Shown here in pieces: positions 50,773-60,352 of a stretch of DNA of 64,000 nucleotides (positions are counted from its first letter, which is position 1; every line of letters starts with the position of its first letter). Origin of the DNA: Cognatishimia maritima (GTDB taxonomy: Bacteria > Pseudomonadota > Alphaproteobacteria > Rhodobacterales > Rhodobacteraceae). Position numbers and translations under genes: made by a program. Location: positions 83,896-147,895 of the forward strand of contig NZ_FQWM01000003.1 in NCBI RefSeq assembly GCF_900129685.1, written 5' to 3'. The notes below the pieces were generated by a model, which saw nothing but the letters and a program-made list of their open reading frames with translations, was not told the origin of the DNA and ran no database searches.

Positions 50773-51650
50773 GCACTGTATCCACACAAATGACAAGCCA
50801 GAACGCCAAGCGTGTGCGCACGCGGCAGCAAACGGATCGTTTCAATAGCCTGCTGATTCATGCGGTGCTGGTGCCTGTCGCGATCCTTTGGCTGATGCCG
50901 GTCTATATGATGTTCATCTTTGCAAGCATGGGGGACTCCGCTCTTTTTAGTCCAAAAATCCTCTTGCTGCCGGGCAAAGAAGCCTGGAGCAATCTTGTCA
51001 ATCTACAGGCCGACACAGCGTTTCTGCGCACCCTGTTCAATTCTGTGGTGGTCGGCATTGTTTACACCATTTTGTCGGTGACCTTGACGGCCATGGCGGG
51101 CTGGGCGCTTGTGCGCTACCAATTCTATGGCAAGACGGTGGTGACGGCCCTGATCCTAGGGACGATGACCCTGCCGTTCTTCGTGGTGGTGATCCCACAG
51201 TTCATTATGATTGCGCGTGACTTTGGCATGGCCAACACTTGGGTCGCGCTGATCCTGCCGCCGCTTTTCAACTCGCTTGGGGTGCTGTTCATGCGGCAGG
51301 CATTTTCGATGCTCCCCAAAGAGCTGTTTGAGGCGGCACAGGTTGAGGGGGTGAAGGAATGGCAGATATTCCTCTACGTGGCTCTGCCACTGGCGCGCCC
51401 AATGATTGCGGCCCTGTCGATCATCCTGTTCCTGCACAGCTGGAACAACTACCTCTGGCCACTTCTGATCACCAATGAACGCAGCATGATGACAGCGCCC
51501 GTCGCGCTGGGGTCGCTGATCGGGAATACCGACATCAGCTGGGGCTCGATCATGATGGGTGCAAGCCTGCTGACTGCACCGATGTTGGCTGTGTTCATTT
51601 TCCTGCAACGCCACTTTATGGCGGGGATCACGGCGGGCGCCGTGAAGTAA
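50769..51650 (+). CDS. Sugar ABC transporter permease, MalG type
   Basis: A 293-residue permease. A hydrophilic N-terminus of about 30 residues precedes the first helix. The EAA loop is MLPKELFEAAQVEGVKEWQIFLYVALPLARP, followed by HSWNNYLWPLLI, typical of MalG-type proteins. The ATG overlaps the partner's stop (ATGA). The next gene, a GH42 enzyme, begins 59 bases later. Confidence 0.92.
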   Translation: MSTVSTQMTSQNAKRVRTRQQTDRFNSLLIHAVLVPVAILWLMPVYMMFIFASMGDSALFSPKILLLPGKEAWSNLVNLQADTAFLRTLFNSVVVGIVYTILSVTLTAMAGWALVRYQFYGKTVVTALILGTMTLPFFVVVIPQFIMIARDFGMANTWVALILPPLFNSLGVLFMRQAFSMLPKELFEAAQVEGVKEWQIFLYVALPLARPMIAALSIILFLHSWNNYLWPLLITNERSMMTAPVALGSLIGNTDISWGSIMMGASLLTAPMLAVFIFLQRHFMAGITAGAVK

Positions 51651-51709
51651 TCCCCGATCAAAATTGAAACAAAAAAGAAAAGAACGCGTTTTGCGCGAAG
51701 GGAGAGACT

Positions 51710-53692
51710 ATGTCACTTGCACCGCTGAAAACCCAGACCTTCGGTGTCTGTTACTATCCCGAGCATTGGCCAGAAGAGCGCTGGCCGCTGGACGCGCAGA
51801 TGATGCGCGAGGCAGGGATAGAGTTTGTTCGGATCGGGGAATTTGCCTGGTCCCTGATGGAGCCGGAGCCGGGGCAGTATGACTTTGACTGGCTGGGCCG
51901 CGCGATAGAGGTATTGGCGGCCGAAGGGTTAAAGGTTGTGCTGGGCACGCCCACCGCGACACCGCCGAAATGGTTGGTGGACCAGATGCCTGACTTGCTG
52001 CCTGTTGGCAAAGATGGCCGGGTGCGTGGGTTTGGGTCGCGGCGGCATTATTGTTTCAGCCACCTTGGCTATCGCGATGCCTGCGCCCGGATCACCCGCG
52101 AGATGGCCAGTCGTTTTGGCAAACATCCCGCTGTGGTCGCTTGGCAGACAGACAATGAATATGGCTGCCACAATACGGTGATGAGCTATTCAGATTCTGC
52201 CAAAAGCGGGTTTCGTGATTGGTTGGCGCAGAAGTATCAATCGATCGATGCGCTGAACAAAGCCTGGGGCACGGTCTTTTGGTCGATGGTCTATCGCAGT
52301 TTTGACGAGATTGAACTGCCCGTTGGCGCTGTCACAGAGACCAACCCGATCCATCGGCTGGATTTTCACCGCTACAGTTCCGATCAGGTGGTCGCTTTCA
52401 ACAAGGTGCAAAGCGACATCCTGCGGCAGCTGTCTCCGGGGCGTGCTGTGGCACATAACTTCATGGGCAAATTCTTTGACTTTGACCATTATGATGTCAG
52501 CGCGGATCTCGATATTTCCAGTTGGGATGCCTATCCGCTTGGCTTCTTGGAGCGTGAGATTGGGGATGAGGACCTGCTGAAACGCCATATGGGTGTGGGC
52601 GATCCGGATTTTGATCCGTTTCACCACGATCTGTATCGCACCTGTGGGCAGGTGCGGAATGGCACGGAAAATGGCCGCTGGTGGGTGATGGAGCAGCAGC
52701 CCTATGGGCCACTCAATTGGGGCACGTTCAACCACAACCCGGCCAAAGGCGCAGGGCGTCTTTGGATCTGGGAAGCTTTCACCGCCGGGGCCGAGGTTGT
52801 GAGTTTCTTCCGCTGGCGGCAGCCGCATTTTGGGCAGGAACAAATGCATGAGGGTTTGCTGTTGCCGAATGGGCAGCCGAATTTTGGTTACGAACTGTGC
52901 AAAGAGGTGACGGCGGAACTGGCAGAACTGCAGCCTGCGCCGGTGCAAGATCGGTCCGCGGTGGCCTTGGTCTTTGATTATGAAAGCCAGTGGATTTTGG
53001 GCTATCAGTCCCATGGGGCGGATGTCTCGCATTTTGATACGGTGATGCGTTATTACCGCGCGTTGCGGCGGGCTGGCGTGAATGTCGATATCATCCCGCC
53101 AACGGCTGAGGCCTTGTCCGGGCGAAAGCTGGTGTTAATCCCAATGCTGATGTGCGTCACCGAAGAGTTCGCCGCGGCACTGGCCGATGCTGATTGCCGT
53201 GTGGTCGCCGGGCCGTGGACCGGGGCCAAGACCAAAAACTTTGCGATCCCCGACACGCTTGCGCCGGGTCATTTGCAAAGCCTGATCGACATCGCGGTGC
53301 GCCGGATCGAAACACGTCGCCCCTTCTCGCCGATCCCACTGAAAGACGGCGGAGCGTTCGAAGGGTGGCGCGAGTTCATCATGGTTGGGGACGGTGTCGA
53401 GGTTCTTAAATCAACCGAAGACGGGACGCCTGCCATCCTGCGCAGCGGCAAGGTGACCTATGTCGCCGGTCGTTTGGACGCCGCGAGTTTGGATGACCTT
53501 CTGCGCGCGGAAATGGACGCGGCAGGGATTGAATGGGTCGACCTGCCGCAGGATATTCGGATGCGTGACAACGGCGATTTGCGCGTTGTCTTTAACTACG
53601 GGCCGTCCGAGGTAGAGGTCGGCCATCTGTTTGGCAAGGGTGAGCAACTGACGATCCAGCCCGCAGATGTCATCGTAAGACGGATGTCTTAA
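51710..53692 (+). CDS. Beta-galactosidase, glycoside hydrolase family 42
   Basis: A 660-residue GH42 enzyme. The N-terminal barrel begins FGVCYYPEHWPEERW; the acid/base Glu is E150 in WQTDNEYG and the nucleophile is E328 in WWVMEQQPYG, both as expected. The middle trimerisation domain and short C-terminal beta domain are present, so it is full length. No signal peptide is seen, so it cleaves imported beta-galactosides in the cytoplasm. The imported sugar would come through the adjacent MalFG-type transporter. A terminator follows 30 bases after the stop. Confidence 0.95.
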   Translation: MSLAPLKTQTFGVCYYPEHWPEERWPLDAQMMREAGIEFVRIGEFAWSLMEPEPGQYDFDWLGRAIEVLAAEGLKVVLGTPTATPPKWLVDQMPDLLPVGKDGRVRGFGSRRHYCFSHLGYRDACARITREMASRFGKHPAVVAWQTDNEYGCHNTVMSYSDSAKSGFRDWLAQKYQSIDALNKAWGTVFWSMVYRSFDEIELPVGAVTETNPIHRLDFHRYSSDQVVAFNKVQSDILRQLSPGRAVAHNFMGKFFDFDHYDVSADLDISSWDAYPLGFLEREIGDEDLLKRHMGVGDPDFDPFHHDLYRTCGQVRNGTENGRWWVMEQQPYGPLNWGTFNHNPAKGAGRLWIWEAFTAGAEVVSFFRWRQPHFGQEQMHEGLLLPNGQPNFGYELCKEVTAELAELQPAPVQDRSAVALVFDYESQWILGYQSHGADVSHFDTVMRYYRALRRAGVNVDIIPPTAEALSGRKLVLIPMLMCVTEEFAAALADADCRVVAGPWTGAKTKNFAIPDTLAPGHLQSLIDIAVRRIETRRPFSPIPLKDGGAFEGWREFIMVGDGVEVLKSTEDGTPAILRSGKVTYVAGRLDAASLDDLLRAEMDAAGIEWVDLPQDIRMRDNGDLRVVFNYGPSEVEVGHLFGKGEQLTIQPADVIVRRMS

Positions 53693-53721
53693 GGATCGAT
53701 TTTCCGAAGTCGCAAGCGCAG

Positions 53722-53760
53722 GGGCGTGATTCCACCGGGAATCGCGCCCTTAACTTTTTT
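53722..53760 (+). terminator. Rho-independent terminator after the GH42 gene
   Basis: GGGCGTGATTCC (53722-53733) and GGAATCGCGCCC (53738-53749) pair along 12 bp with one T-G pair and a 4-base loop. TTAAC and then six T residues follow. The rest of the 327-base gap to 54019 is AT-rich toward the downstream gene, with a TCAT/ATGA inverted repeat near 53880-53892, a possible operator of the next operon. Confidence 0.85.
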
Positions 53761-54019
53761 GCGCGTGTTGAGCGGCCTTGACCCAAGGGAAATGCGCGCA
53801 AAATCGCCGGAAAACCACGATGCGGGTCAGGTTGTGCGACAAAATGCGCTGATCTCATAAAAAAGATAGTACAATCACTGTCATTTTATGATATTAAATA
53901 CTCAAATTCCTATGATGGATGACTCTGGGGAGGGTGATTCCGTTGATCTTAAATGGCGACGGACTCCGTTCGAAGGCGGAAACACTGGGGATTTTTTGGA
54001 CAACTTGGAGGACTATCTG

Positions 54020-55252
54020 ATGAAAAGAACGACGAAGACGCTGCTTAGCGGTGTTGCTCTGCTTTCACTGCTTGCCGGTCCGGCCCTTGCGCAACAAGTC
54101 ACATTGGATGTGACGGCTTGGAAAGGCAACGAAGCTGAACCTGCAGGCCTGCCTGAGCTGATTGAAAAGTTCGAATCCGAACACCCCGAAATTGATGTTG
54201 AACTCAGCTATATCGGACGTCTGGACACCGACACCGTCATCCCGCCGCGTTTGCAAGGCGGCGACGCGCCTGACGTTATGATGACCGACATGCCGCTGGT
54301 GAAAATCTGGGGCGATGCGGGTCTATTGAAAGACCTTGGTCAGGATAATGAGTGGTCAAGCCGCATTCCCGCCGAACTGAACGCTGCGCTGTCCTCTGGC
54401 GATGCGAACTACATCATGCCGCTGGAAGTCATCGGCATGGGCAACTTCGTCAACATGGGTCTATTGAACCAAGTTGGCATCACCGAAGCGCCTACCACCA
54501 TCGAAGAGCTGAAGGCGACCTGTGGCGCTTTGGCGGACGCGGGCATCAATCCGTTGATCTTCACCGGCGGCTTCTCTGCACCTTTGTTCCTGATTGCGAA
54601 TGGCATCGAAGGCTCTGACGTTGCTCCTGAGGTTTTGGGTTCCGGCGAACAGACATTTGCCGAGAACGCATCTTTCAACGCTGGCATCGACCTGATCCGT
54701 GAATTGCAAGAAGCGAAGTGTTTCGATCCAGACCAGCAAGCAGGTCTTGATCCTTGGAGCACCGCTTTGAACGAATTCTCCGGTGGCAACTTCGCGATGA
54801 TGCCACAGGGTGCGTGGAACATTGGTGCATTCAGCCAAGTTGAAGGTCTGGATTACGTCTTTGCGCCAATCCCATCCGCGCAGGACTCTGGTGTCGCACT
54901 TGATCTCTTTGGTATCGGTTGGTCCATCGCGGCCCGCAGCGACCAACAAGAGGCGGCAAAAACATTTGTCGATTGGTTCGCCAAGCCAGAGAACTTGCAA
55001 GTGATGCTGGATGCAGAATCCGCTTACTCTCCGTTTGATGACGGCGCAAGCGGCACACCTGATCTTGCCGCGCCTTACGACGCTGCGCGTGCAAACGGCG
55101 GCATCATCAACTACCCATTTGCTTTGCTGCAGTGGCCAAAGCCGCTGGAAGGCGAAATCTGGGATAGTCTGACAGGCTTCTTGCTGGATACCTCTAAATC
55201 CAATGAAGAGGTTCTGGAACGCTGGGATTGGGCTGTCGAGGACGCGCAATAA
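54020..55252 (+). CDS. Sugar ABC transporter substrate-binding protein (family 1)
   Basis: A 410-residue periplasmic binding protein with a signal peptide (MKRTTKTLLSGVALLSLLAGPALA). Family 1 pattern: AEPAGLPELIEKFESEHPEIDVELSY, then GGDAPDVMMTDMPLVKIW, a later MMPQGAWNIGAFSQVEGLDYVFAPIPS segment, and a C-terminal helical lobe. The ATG follows GGAGG at 7 bases; 44 open upstream codons lack support. It heads an operon with two permeases and an SDR. The ligand cannot be named. Confidence 0.93.
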   Translation: MKRTTKTLLSGVALLSLLAGPALAQQVTLDVTAWKGNEAEPAGLPELIEKFESEHPEIDVELSYIGRLDTDTVIPPRLQGGDAPDVMMTDMPLVKIWGDAGLLKDLGQDNEWSSRIPAELNAALSSGDANYIMPLEVIGMGNFVNMGLLNQVGITEAPTTIEELKATCGALADAGINPLIFTGGFSAPLFLIANGIEGSDVAPEVLGSGEQTFAENASFNAGIDLIRELQEAKCFDPDQQAGLDPWSTALNEFSGGNFAMMPQGAWNIGAFSQVEGLDYVFAPIPSAQDSGVALDLFGIGWSIAARSDQQEAAKTFVDWFAKPENLQVMLDAESAYSPFDDGASGTPDLAAPYDAARANGGIINYPFALLQWPKPLEGEIWDSLTGFLLDTSKSNEEVLERWDWAVEDAQ

Positions 55253-55263
55253 TACCTGAAATC

Positions 55264-55290
55264 GGGTCGGAGCATGCTGTGTTCCGGCCC
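55264..55290 (+). terminator. Intercistronic hairpin after the binding-protein gene
   Basis: GGGTCGGA (55264-55271) and TCCGGCCC (55283-55290) pair along 8 bp with one T-G pair and an 11-base loop, within the 62-base gap before the first permease. No T-run follows. Confidence 0.55.
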
Positions 55291-55314
55291 ACCATGACCT
55301 GACGGAGCAGCGGC

Positions 55315-56181
55315 ATGACATCGCGAAAATCCATGTTCTTGTTCACACTGCCCGCTTTGATCGTATTGGGCGTGTTCTTTGTCTATCCGATCCTTCTGAC
55401 CTTTCAGATGAGTTTTACGGACTTCTCTGGTGTGGGGGAGGCAGAGCCTGTTGGCTTGAAGAACTATGACCGGATCATCAGCCGCAGCCGTTATCCCGAT
55501 GCCCTTTGGGTCACCGCGAAGTTCACGGTTATTGTCGTGCTTTTCCAGACGCTTGCAGGTTTGTTTTTTGCCGCGCTACTGCATCGGCTGCCCGCGGTTC
55601 GCAATTTCGCAAGGGCTGCATTGTTCACCCCCGCGATGATGTCGTTTGTTGTGGTTGGCTATGTCTGGCAGTTCATCTATTCGCCGTTTTCTGGTGGTCT
55701 GAACGCGCTTTTGCGCGGAGCGGGCCTGGACTGGTTGGCCAAAGGCTGGCTCGGCGACCCGGACACGGCGCTTTATGCGATTGCGATTGCGCATATCTGG
55801 ATGTTCACTGGCTACACAACGGCGATTTTCTTGGCTGGATATGCCAATATACCGTCGGATATTGATGAGGCCGGCCGTTTGGACGGCGCCTCGTCTTGGC
55901 AGCGTTTCCGCTGGCTAGAGGTGCCGCTTTTGGCGCCATCCTTTACGATCAATATCATGCTCTCGACCATCGGCACGCTGAAAACATTTGAGCTGCCGTT
56001 TATTATGACGCGCGGTGGTCCCGATGGGGCAACGCGGACGCTGAGCCTTGAGATCATCGAACAATTGTTTGGCCGCTACAAATTCGGTTTTGCCTCGGCA
56101 CTGTCGATTGTGATGTTGGTGATTGTGATTGCCGTGGCTGTTTTCCAGAACTGGTATCTCCGCAGACGGGAGGATGTCTGA
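55315..56181 (+). CDS. Sugar ABC transporter permease, MalF type
   Basis: A 288-residue permease with six hydrophobic segments. It begins FTLPALIVLGVFFVYPILLTFQMSF, and the EAA loop reads NIPSDIDEAGRLDGASSWQRFRWLEVPLLAP. TRGGPDGATRTLSLEI near the end is typical of the MalF/LacF family. Its stop and the next ATG overlap by one base (TGATG). Confidence 0.92.
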   Translation: MTSRKSMFLFTLPALIVLGVFFVYPILLTFQMSFTDFSGVGEAEPVGLKNYDRIISRSRYPDALWVTAKFTVIVVLFQTLAGLFFAALLHRLPAVRNFARAALFTPAMMSFVVVGYVWQFIYSPFSGGLNALLRGAGLDWLAKGWLGDPDTALYAIAIAHIWMFTGYTTAIFLAGYANIPSDIDEAGRLDGASSWQRFRWLEVPLLAPSFTINIMLSTIGTLKTFELPFIMTRGGPDGATRTLSLEIIEQLFGRYKFGFASALSIVMLVIVIAVAVFQNWYLRRREDV

Positions 56182-57005
56182 TGCATGTTGCGCAGGTGAG
56201 AACCTACATCGCGAATACCTTGGTGGTGGCGCTTGTCATCGTGATGCTGCTGCCGCTGCTTTACATGATCACCATGTCCTTCCGCACCGCGACAGAAATC
56301 GCGCAAGCGCCGTTGGCATTGCCCGAAAGCCTCGCATGGGAGAACTATGCGCGTGCCTTTGGGGGCATGAACTATATCCGGGCTGTGATCAATTCGATCG
56401 GGATCACCATCTCTGTAACGATCCTGACCGCGCTTTTGGGGTCTATGGCCGCCTTTCCGCTGGCGCGGAACACAAGCCGCTTTGCGCGGGGGATCATTCT
56501 GCTGGTCGCCTTGGGTCTGGCGACGCCGAACTTTGTGACCATCACGCCGATCTATGTGATTTTCCGCGACCTTGGGCTGCTTGATAGCTATCTGGGCATC
56601 ATCCTTGCGTTTACCGCCCTGAACCTGCCGCTTGCGGTGTTTTTCTATGTCGGGTTCATTGGCGCGATCCCCAAAGACCTGATGGAAGCGGCAAAACTGG
56701 ACAACTGCACCGACTGGCAGATCTTCTGGTATGTTGTGCGCCCACTGCTGGGGCCAGCAACCGCCACGCTTTCGCTGTTTGTCATGCTGATGGTTTGGAA
56801 CGACTTCACCTATCCGCTGCTGTTGCTGACGGATAAGGACAAGTTTACCGTCACGATTTCTGTTTACCGATTTGTTGGCAACCAAAACATCCAGCCGGAC
56901 ATGCTGTTCCCGGCAGCGGTTCTGGGCTCGCTGCCACTATTGGCACTGTTTGTTGTCTTCCAACGCCGGATTGTATCTGGCGTCACTGCAGGAGCTGTCA
57001 AATGA
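56181..57005 (+). CDS. Sugar ABC transporter permease, MalG type
   Basis: A 274-residue permease. The EAA loop is AIPKDLMEAAKLDNCTDWQIFWYVVRPLLGP, and MVWNDFTYPLLLLTDKDKFTV the following conserved stretch. Six membrane segments can be counted. It overlaps the downstream SDR by 4 bases, tying the dehydrogenase to transport. Confidence 0.92.
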   Translation: MHVAQVRTYIANTLVVALVIVMLLPLLYMITMSFRTATEIAQAPLALPESLAWENYARAFGGMNYIRAVINSIGITISVTILTALLGSMAAFPLARNTSRFARGIILLVALGLATPNFVTITPIYVIFRDLGLLDSYLGIILAFTALNLPLAVFFYVGFIGAIPKDLMEAAKLDNCTDWQIFWYVVRPLLGPATATLSLFVMLMVWNDFTYPLLLLTDKDKFTVTISVYRFVGNQNIQPDMLFPAAVLGSLPLLALFVVFQRRIVSGVTAGAVK

Positions 57006-57760
57006 CCACTACACTTCAGGGGCGCACGATTATCGTCACCGGCGCGGGGTCGGGCATTGGACTTGGCGTACTTAAGGCTGTGCTGGCCGAAGGGGCCGTG
57101 GCAGTGGGAATTGACTACTCCGATAAAGCAGAAGCGACGATCCGCGAGGCGGGCGGGCTGCCGTTCATTACGGATGTGCGGGACGCAGAGGCTTTTGCCG
57201 GTGCCATCAAACAGGCACGGGCCGAAACCGGGCGGTTGGATGGCATGGTCAACAACGCGGGCCTGACCCTGACCGCGCCGTTTCTGGACGCCGAGATTGA
57301 GATGTGGGATCAGCTATGGTTGACAAATCAGCGCTCGGTTCTGGTTGGATGTCAGACCGCAGCGCGCATTATGGTCGACGACGGACGCCCCGGAAGCCTC
57401 GTGAATGTCGCCTCCGTGCATGCAACGGCCTCTGACCTATCATATGAAGGCTACGCAGGCACCAAAGGCGCGATCCGCGCCATGGGAGCCTCTATGGCTT
57501 GGAGCCTTGGGCCACACCGCATCCGTGTGAACACGCTGTCGCCCGGACTGACGATGACAGAGCATGTCGCACGTGTGGCCGAAGATCCTGACACCGCCAA
57601 ACTGTTTCAGTCATGGCACACCGACGGCGCGGTGCCGGAAGTGGCCGAGGTTGCGCAGGCCGCGGTGTTTTTGCTGTCTGATGCCTCTGCCGCACTGACC
57701 GGCACCGAAATTGTGGCTGACAAAGGCACCTTGGCCCGCGTCTGCAACGTCGGCGTTTAG
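57002..57760 (+). CDS. Short-chain dehydrogenase/reductase, likely sugar dehydrogenase
   Basis: A 252-residue classical SDR with cofactor motif TGAGSGIGLG (14-23), NNAG near 88, catalytic Ser in VASVHAT and YAGTK as the YxxxK box. The strand end VGIDYSD suggests NAD. Its overlap with the permease gene makes it part of a sugar uptake operon, so oxidation of the imported sugar (for example galactose or fucose to the lactone) is a reasonable guess. The C-terminus GTEIVADKGTLARVC departs from the usual DGG-type ending. Confidence 0.88.
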   Translation: MTTTLQGRTIIVTGAGSGIGLGVLKAVLAEGAVAVGIDYSDKAEATIREAGGLPFITDVRDAEAFAGAIKQARAETGRLDGMVNNAGLTLTAPFLDAEIEMWDQLWLTNQRSVLVGCQTAARIMVDDGRPGSLVNVASVHATASDLSYEGYAGTKGAIRAMGASMAWSLGPHRIRVNTLSPGLTMTEHVARVAEDPDTAKLFQSWHTDGAVPEVAEVAQAAVFLLSDASAALTGTEIVADKGTLARVCNVGV

Positions 57761-57973
57761 CTTCGTGTGCAGGGATTGCACCTGCTGATTCACCATGCCT
57801 GCGCCGAGCGGTGCGGGAGGTCTCAAACTGCCAAAACGTCCGAAAAGACGGCCGCCTAAATTTTAGGCATGTTTTCAAAAATTTCAAATTTGCAAGCAGA
57901 TATTTTTGATCATTTCGTGAATTGAAGCGGGTTACTTGCTTGCACTCCCCGAAAAAAATGCCACGCTTGATCC

Positions 57974-59404
57974 ATGAATACGGAAAAAGCGATGTTTGAT
58001 GAGATGCTAGCGGCCGCTGATCAGCCCCGCCAGCCCTATGCAGATTATTTCGATTGGTTCAGCCAAGAGGACTTAAAGCTTCTGCGCAAAAAATCCACAG
58101 AAGCAGAAAGTTTCTTCAGGCGCATCGGGATCACATTCAATGTCTACGGACAGGCGGAGGCGGACGAACGTTTGATCCCCTTCGACATTGTCCCAAGGAT
58201 CATTGCGGCCAACGAATGGCGAAAACTTGAGAAAGGCATTGAACAGCGCGTGCGCGCGATCAACGCCTTCCTACATGACATCTATCACCGCCAAGAAATC
58301 ATCCGCGCCGGTCGGATTCCCAAAGAGATCATCGCCGGCAATGAAGCCTTCCTGCCCGAAATGGTGGGCGTTAACCCTCCGGGCGGGGTTTACACCCACA
58401 TTGTGGGCACCGATCTGGTGCGGACCGGACCAGATGAATTTTATGTGCTAGAGGACAACGCGCGCACCCCATCCGGTGTCAGCTATATGCTGGAAAACCG
58501 CGAGACGATGTTGCAGATGTTCCCAGAACTGTTCACCAAGTTGAACGTGCGTCCGGTCTCGGCCTATCCGACGTTGCTGCACCGCGCGCTGGCGGAAAGT
58601 GCACCACAGAATTCACCGAACCCAAAACCCGTTGTGGCGGTGCTGACACCGGGGATTCACAACTCGGCTTACTTTGAACACTCTTTCCTTGCCGATCAGA
58701 TGGGCGCGGAACTGGTGGAATCTGGTGATCTCTCTGTGGAAGATGGGCGTGTCGTTATGCGCACGACGCAGGGTTTCACGCCAATTGACGTCCTTTATCG
58801 CAGGGTCGATGACGCCTTTCTTGATCCGCTGGTTTTCAATCCTGAAAGCATGCTCGGTGTGGCGGGTATTATGGACGTCTACCGCGCGGGCAATATCACC
58901 ATCGCCAACGCGCCGGGCACCGGGATTGCCGACGATAAGGCGCTCTATTCCTACATGCCCGACATCGTCGAATTCTACACCGGCGAGAAAGCCATCTTAA
59001 AGAACGTGCCAACATGGCGTTGTTCCGAAGCGGATAGCCTGAAATACGTGCTGGAACACCTTCCGGAGCTTGTTGTGAAAGAAGTGCATGGGTCAGGCGG
59101 TTACGGCATGCTGGTTGGTCCGGCCGCGTCCAAGAAAGAGATCGCGGCCTTCGAGAAGAAACTGCGCGCAAAGCCCAGCAACTACATTGCTCAGCCAACG
59201 CTGTCGCTGTCGACCGTGCCGATCCTGACAAAAGCAGGCCTCGCCCCGCGACATGTGGATTTGCGGCCTTTCGTATTGGTCTCGCCTAAGCGGGTCGACA
59301 TCACGCCGGGCGGCTTGACCCGCGTCGCGCTGAAGAAGGGATCGCTTGTGGTGAACTCATCACAGGGGGGCGGCACGAAAGACACTTGGGTACTGGGGGA
59401 CTAA
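57974..59404 (+). CDS. Circularly permuted ATP-grasp protein of the Anbu operon
   Basis: A 476-residue protein of the circularly permuted ATP-grasp type (formerly DUF404/DUF407). Recognisable segments: FFRRIGITFNVYGQAEADERLIPFDIVPRII, VLEDNARTPSGVSYMLENR, and the ATP-site-like LVVKEVHGSGGYGMLVGP followed by FVLVSPKRVDITPGGLTRVAL. ATP-grasp enzymes join an acid and an amine, often to make a peptide bond. It is the first of four genes that repeatedly occur together with the Anbu peptidase. The 213-base gap upstream (57761-57973) should hold the promoter; a small GTGCA/TGCAC hairpin lies near 57767. Confidence 0.9.
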   Translation: MNTEKAMFDEMLAAADQPRQPYADYFDWFSQEDLKLLRKKSTEAESFFRRIGITFNVYGQAEADERLIPFDIVPRIIAANEWRKLEKGIEQRVRAINAFLHDIYHRQEIIRAGRIPKEIIAGNEAFLPEMVGVNPPGGVYTHIVGTDLVRTGPDEFYVLEDNARTPSGVSYMLENRETMLQMFPELFTKLNVRPVSAYPTLLHRALAESAPQNSPNPKPVVAVLTPGIHNSAYFEHSFLADQMGAELVESGDLSVEDGRVVMRTTQGFTPIDVLYRRVDDAFLDPLVFNPESMLGVAGIMDVYRAGNITIANAPGTGIADDKALYSYMPDIVEFYTGEKAILKNVPTWRCSEADSLKYVLEHLPELVVKEVHGSGGYGMLVGPAASKKEIAAFEKKLRAKPSNYIAQPTLSLSTVPILTKAGLAPRHVDLRPFVLVSPKRVDITPGGLTRVALKKGSLVVNSSQGGGTKDTWVLGD

Positions 59405-59407
59405 GAC

Positions 59408-60352
59408 ATGATGCTTGGAAAAACTGCGGGCGGATTGTTCTGGATGTTCCGCTATATCGAACGCGCCGAAAACATCGCCCGTCTTTTGGAGGCCGGGTGG
59501 CACATCGCTTTGACACGCGGCAGCGATGGATCGAATGAATGGGAATCCATCCTGACCACGGCTGGTATGAACGTTGCCTACCAGGAAAAGTTTGACGAAG
59601 TCACGGCGCAGAACGTCATCAATTTCATGCTGCGGGACAGAGAAAACCCGTCATCGGTGATGTCTGCAATTACAACCGCGCGGAACAATGCGCGGACAGT
59701 CCGAACTTCTCTTAGCTCGGAAGTCTGGGAAGCGGTCAACGAGTGTTGGATGGAAATGAAGGACACGCTTGCGCGACCGGTCACTGAGCGGTCGATGCAT
59801 GACATTCTGACACAAATCCGCTTTCGCACATCTGTCGTGCGCGGCGCGCTGCACGGAACGATGCTGCGCAATGATATTTTTGCCTTCTCCCGCCTTGGCA
59901 CAATGATCGAGCGTGTGGACAACACGGCGCGGATTCTGGATGTGAAATACTACGTTCTGCTCCCCTCGGCGGCTTACGTTGGGACGTCGATCGACAACAC
60001 GCAGTGGGAAATCATCCTGCGCAGTGTTTCTGCCGAACGGTCCTACAGTTGGCTGCACGGTGCAGAGACCTCTGCCGCGAGCATTGCGAACTTTGTGCTT
60101 TTGGATGCAAGGATGCCGCGATCTTTGGCCTTTGGTACTAAAAGGATCGGAACCTATCTGCGCGACCTGGAAGAGGACTATGGCGTCCGCCATGACTGCC
60201 ATGCTATGGCAGAGACACTCTGCCGAAAGGTCGAGAAACGGTCGATTGAGTCGGTCTTTGATGAAGGACTGCACGAATTCTTGTCCTCTTTCATCTCAGA
60301 TACTGCGAAACTCGCCGGACAGATCGAAAAGGACTTCCGATTCTATGGCTAA
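59408..60352 (+). CDS. Alpha-E domain protein of the Anbu operon
   Basis: A 314-residue all-helical protein of the alpha-E family (formerly DUF403). Pattern: KTAGGLFWMFRYIERAENIARLLEAGWHIAL at the N-terminus and RSYSWLHGAETSAASIANFVLLDARMPRSLAF in the C-terminal half. It follows the ATP-grasp gene by 3 bases, and its end overlaps the transglutaminase gene by 8 bases. Family members always travel with ATP-grasp and transglutaminase-like partners; the biochemical role is unknown. Confidence 0.9.
   Translation: MMLGKTAGGLFWMFRYIERAENIARLLEAGWHIALTRGSDGSNEWESILTTAGMNVAYQEKFDEVTAQNVINFMLRDRENPSSVMSAITTARNNARTVRTSLSSEVWEAVNECWMEMKDTLARPVTERSMHDILTQIRFRTSVVRGALHGTMLRNDIFAFSRLGTMIERVDNTARILDVKYYVLLPSAAYVGTSIDNTQWEIILRSVSAERSYSWLHGAETSAASIANFVLLDARMPRSLAFGTKRIGTYLRDLEEDYGVRHDCHAMAETLCRKVEKRSIESVFDEGLHEFLSSFISDTAKLAGQIEKDFRFYG

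Noticed and set aside
53888-54019. 44-codon N-terminal extension of the binding protein at 54020
   Set aside because: It would bury a perfect signal peptide; the internal ATG has GGAGG at good spacing.
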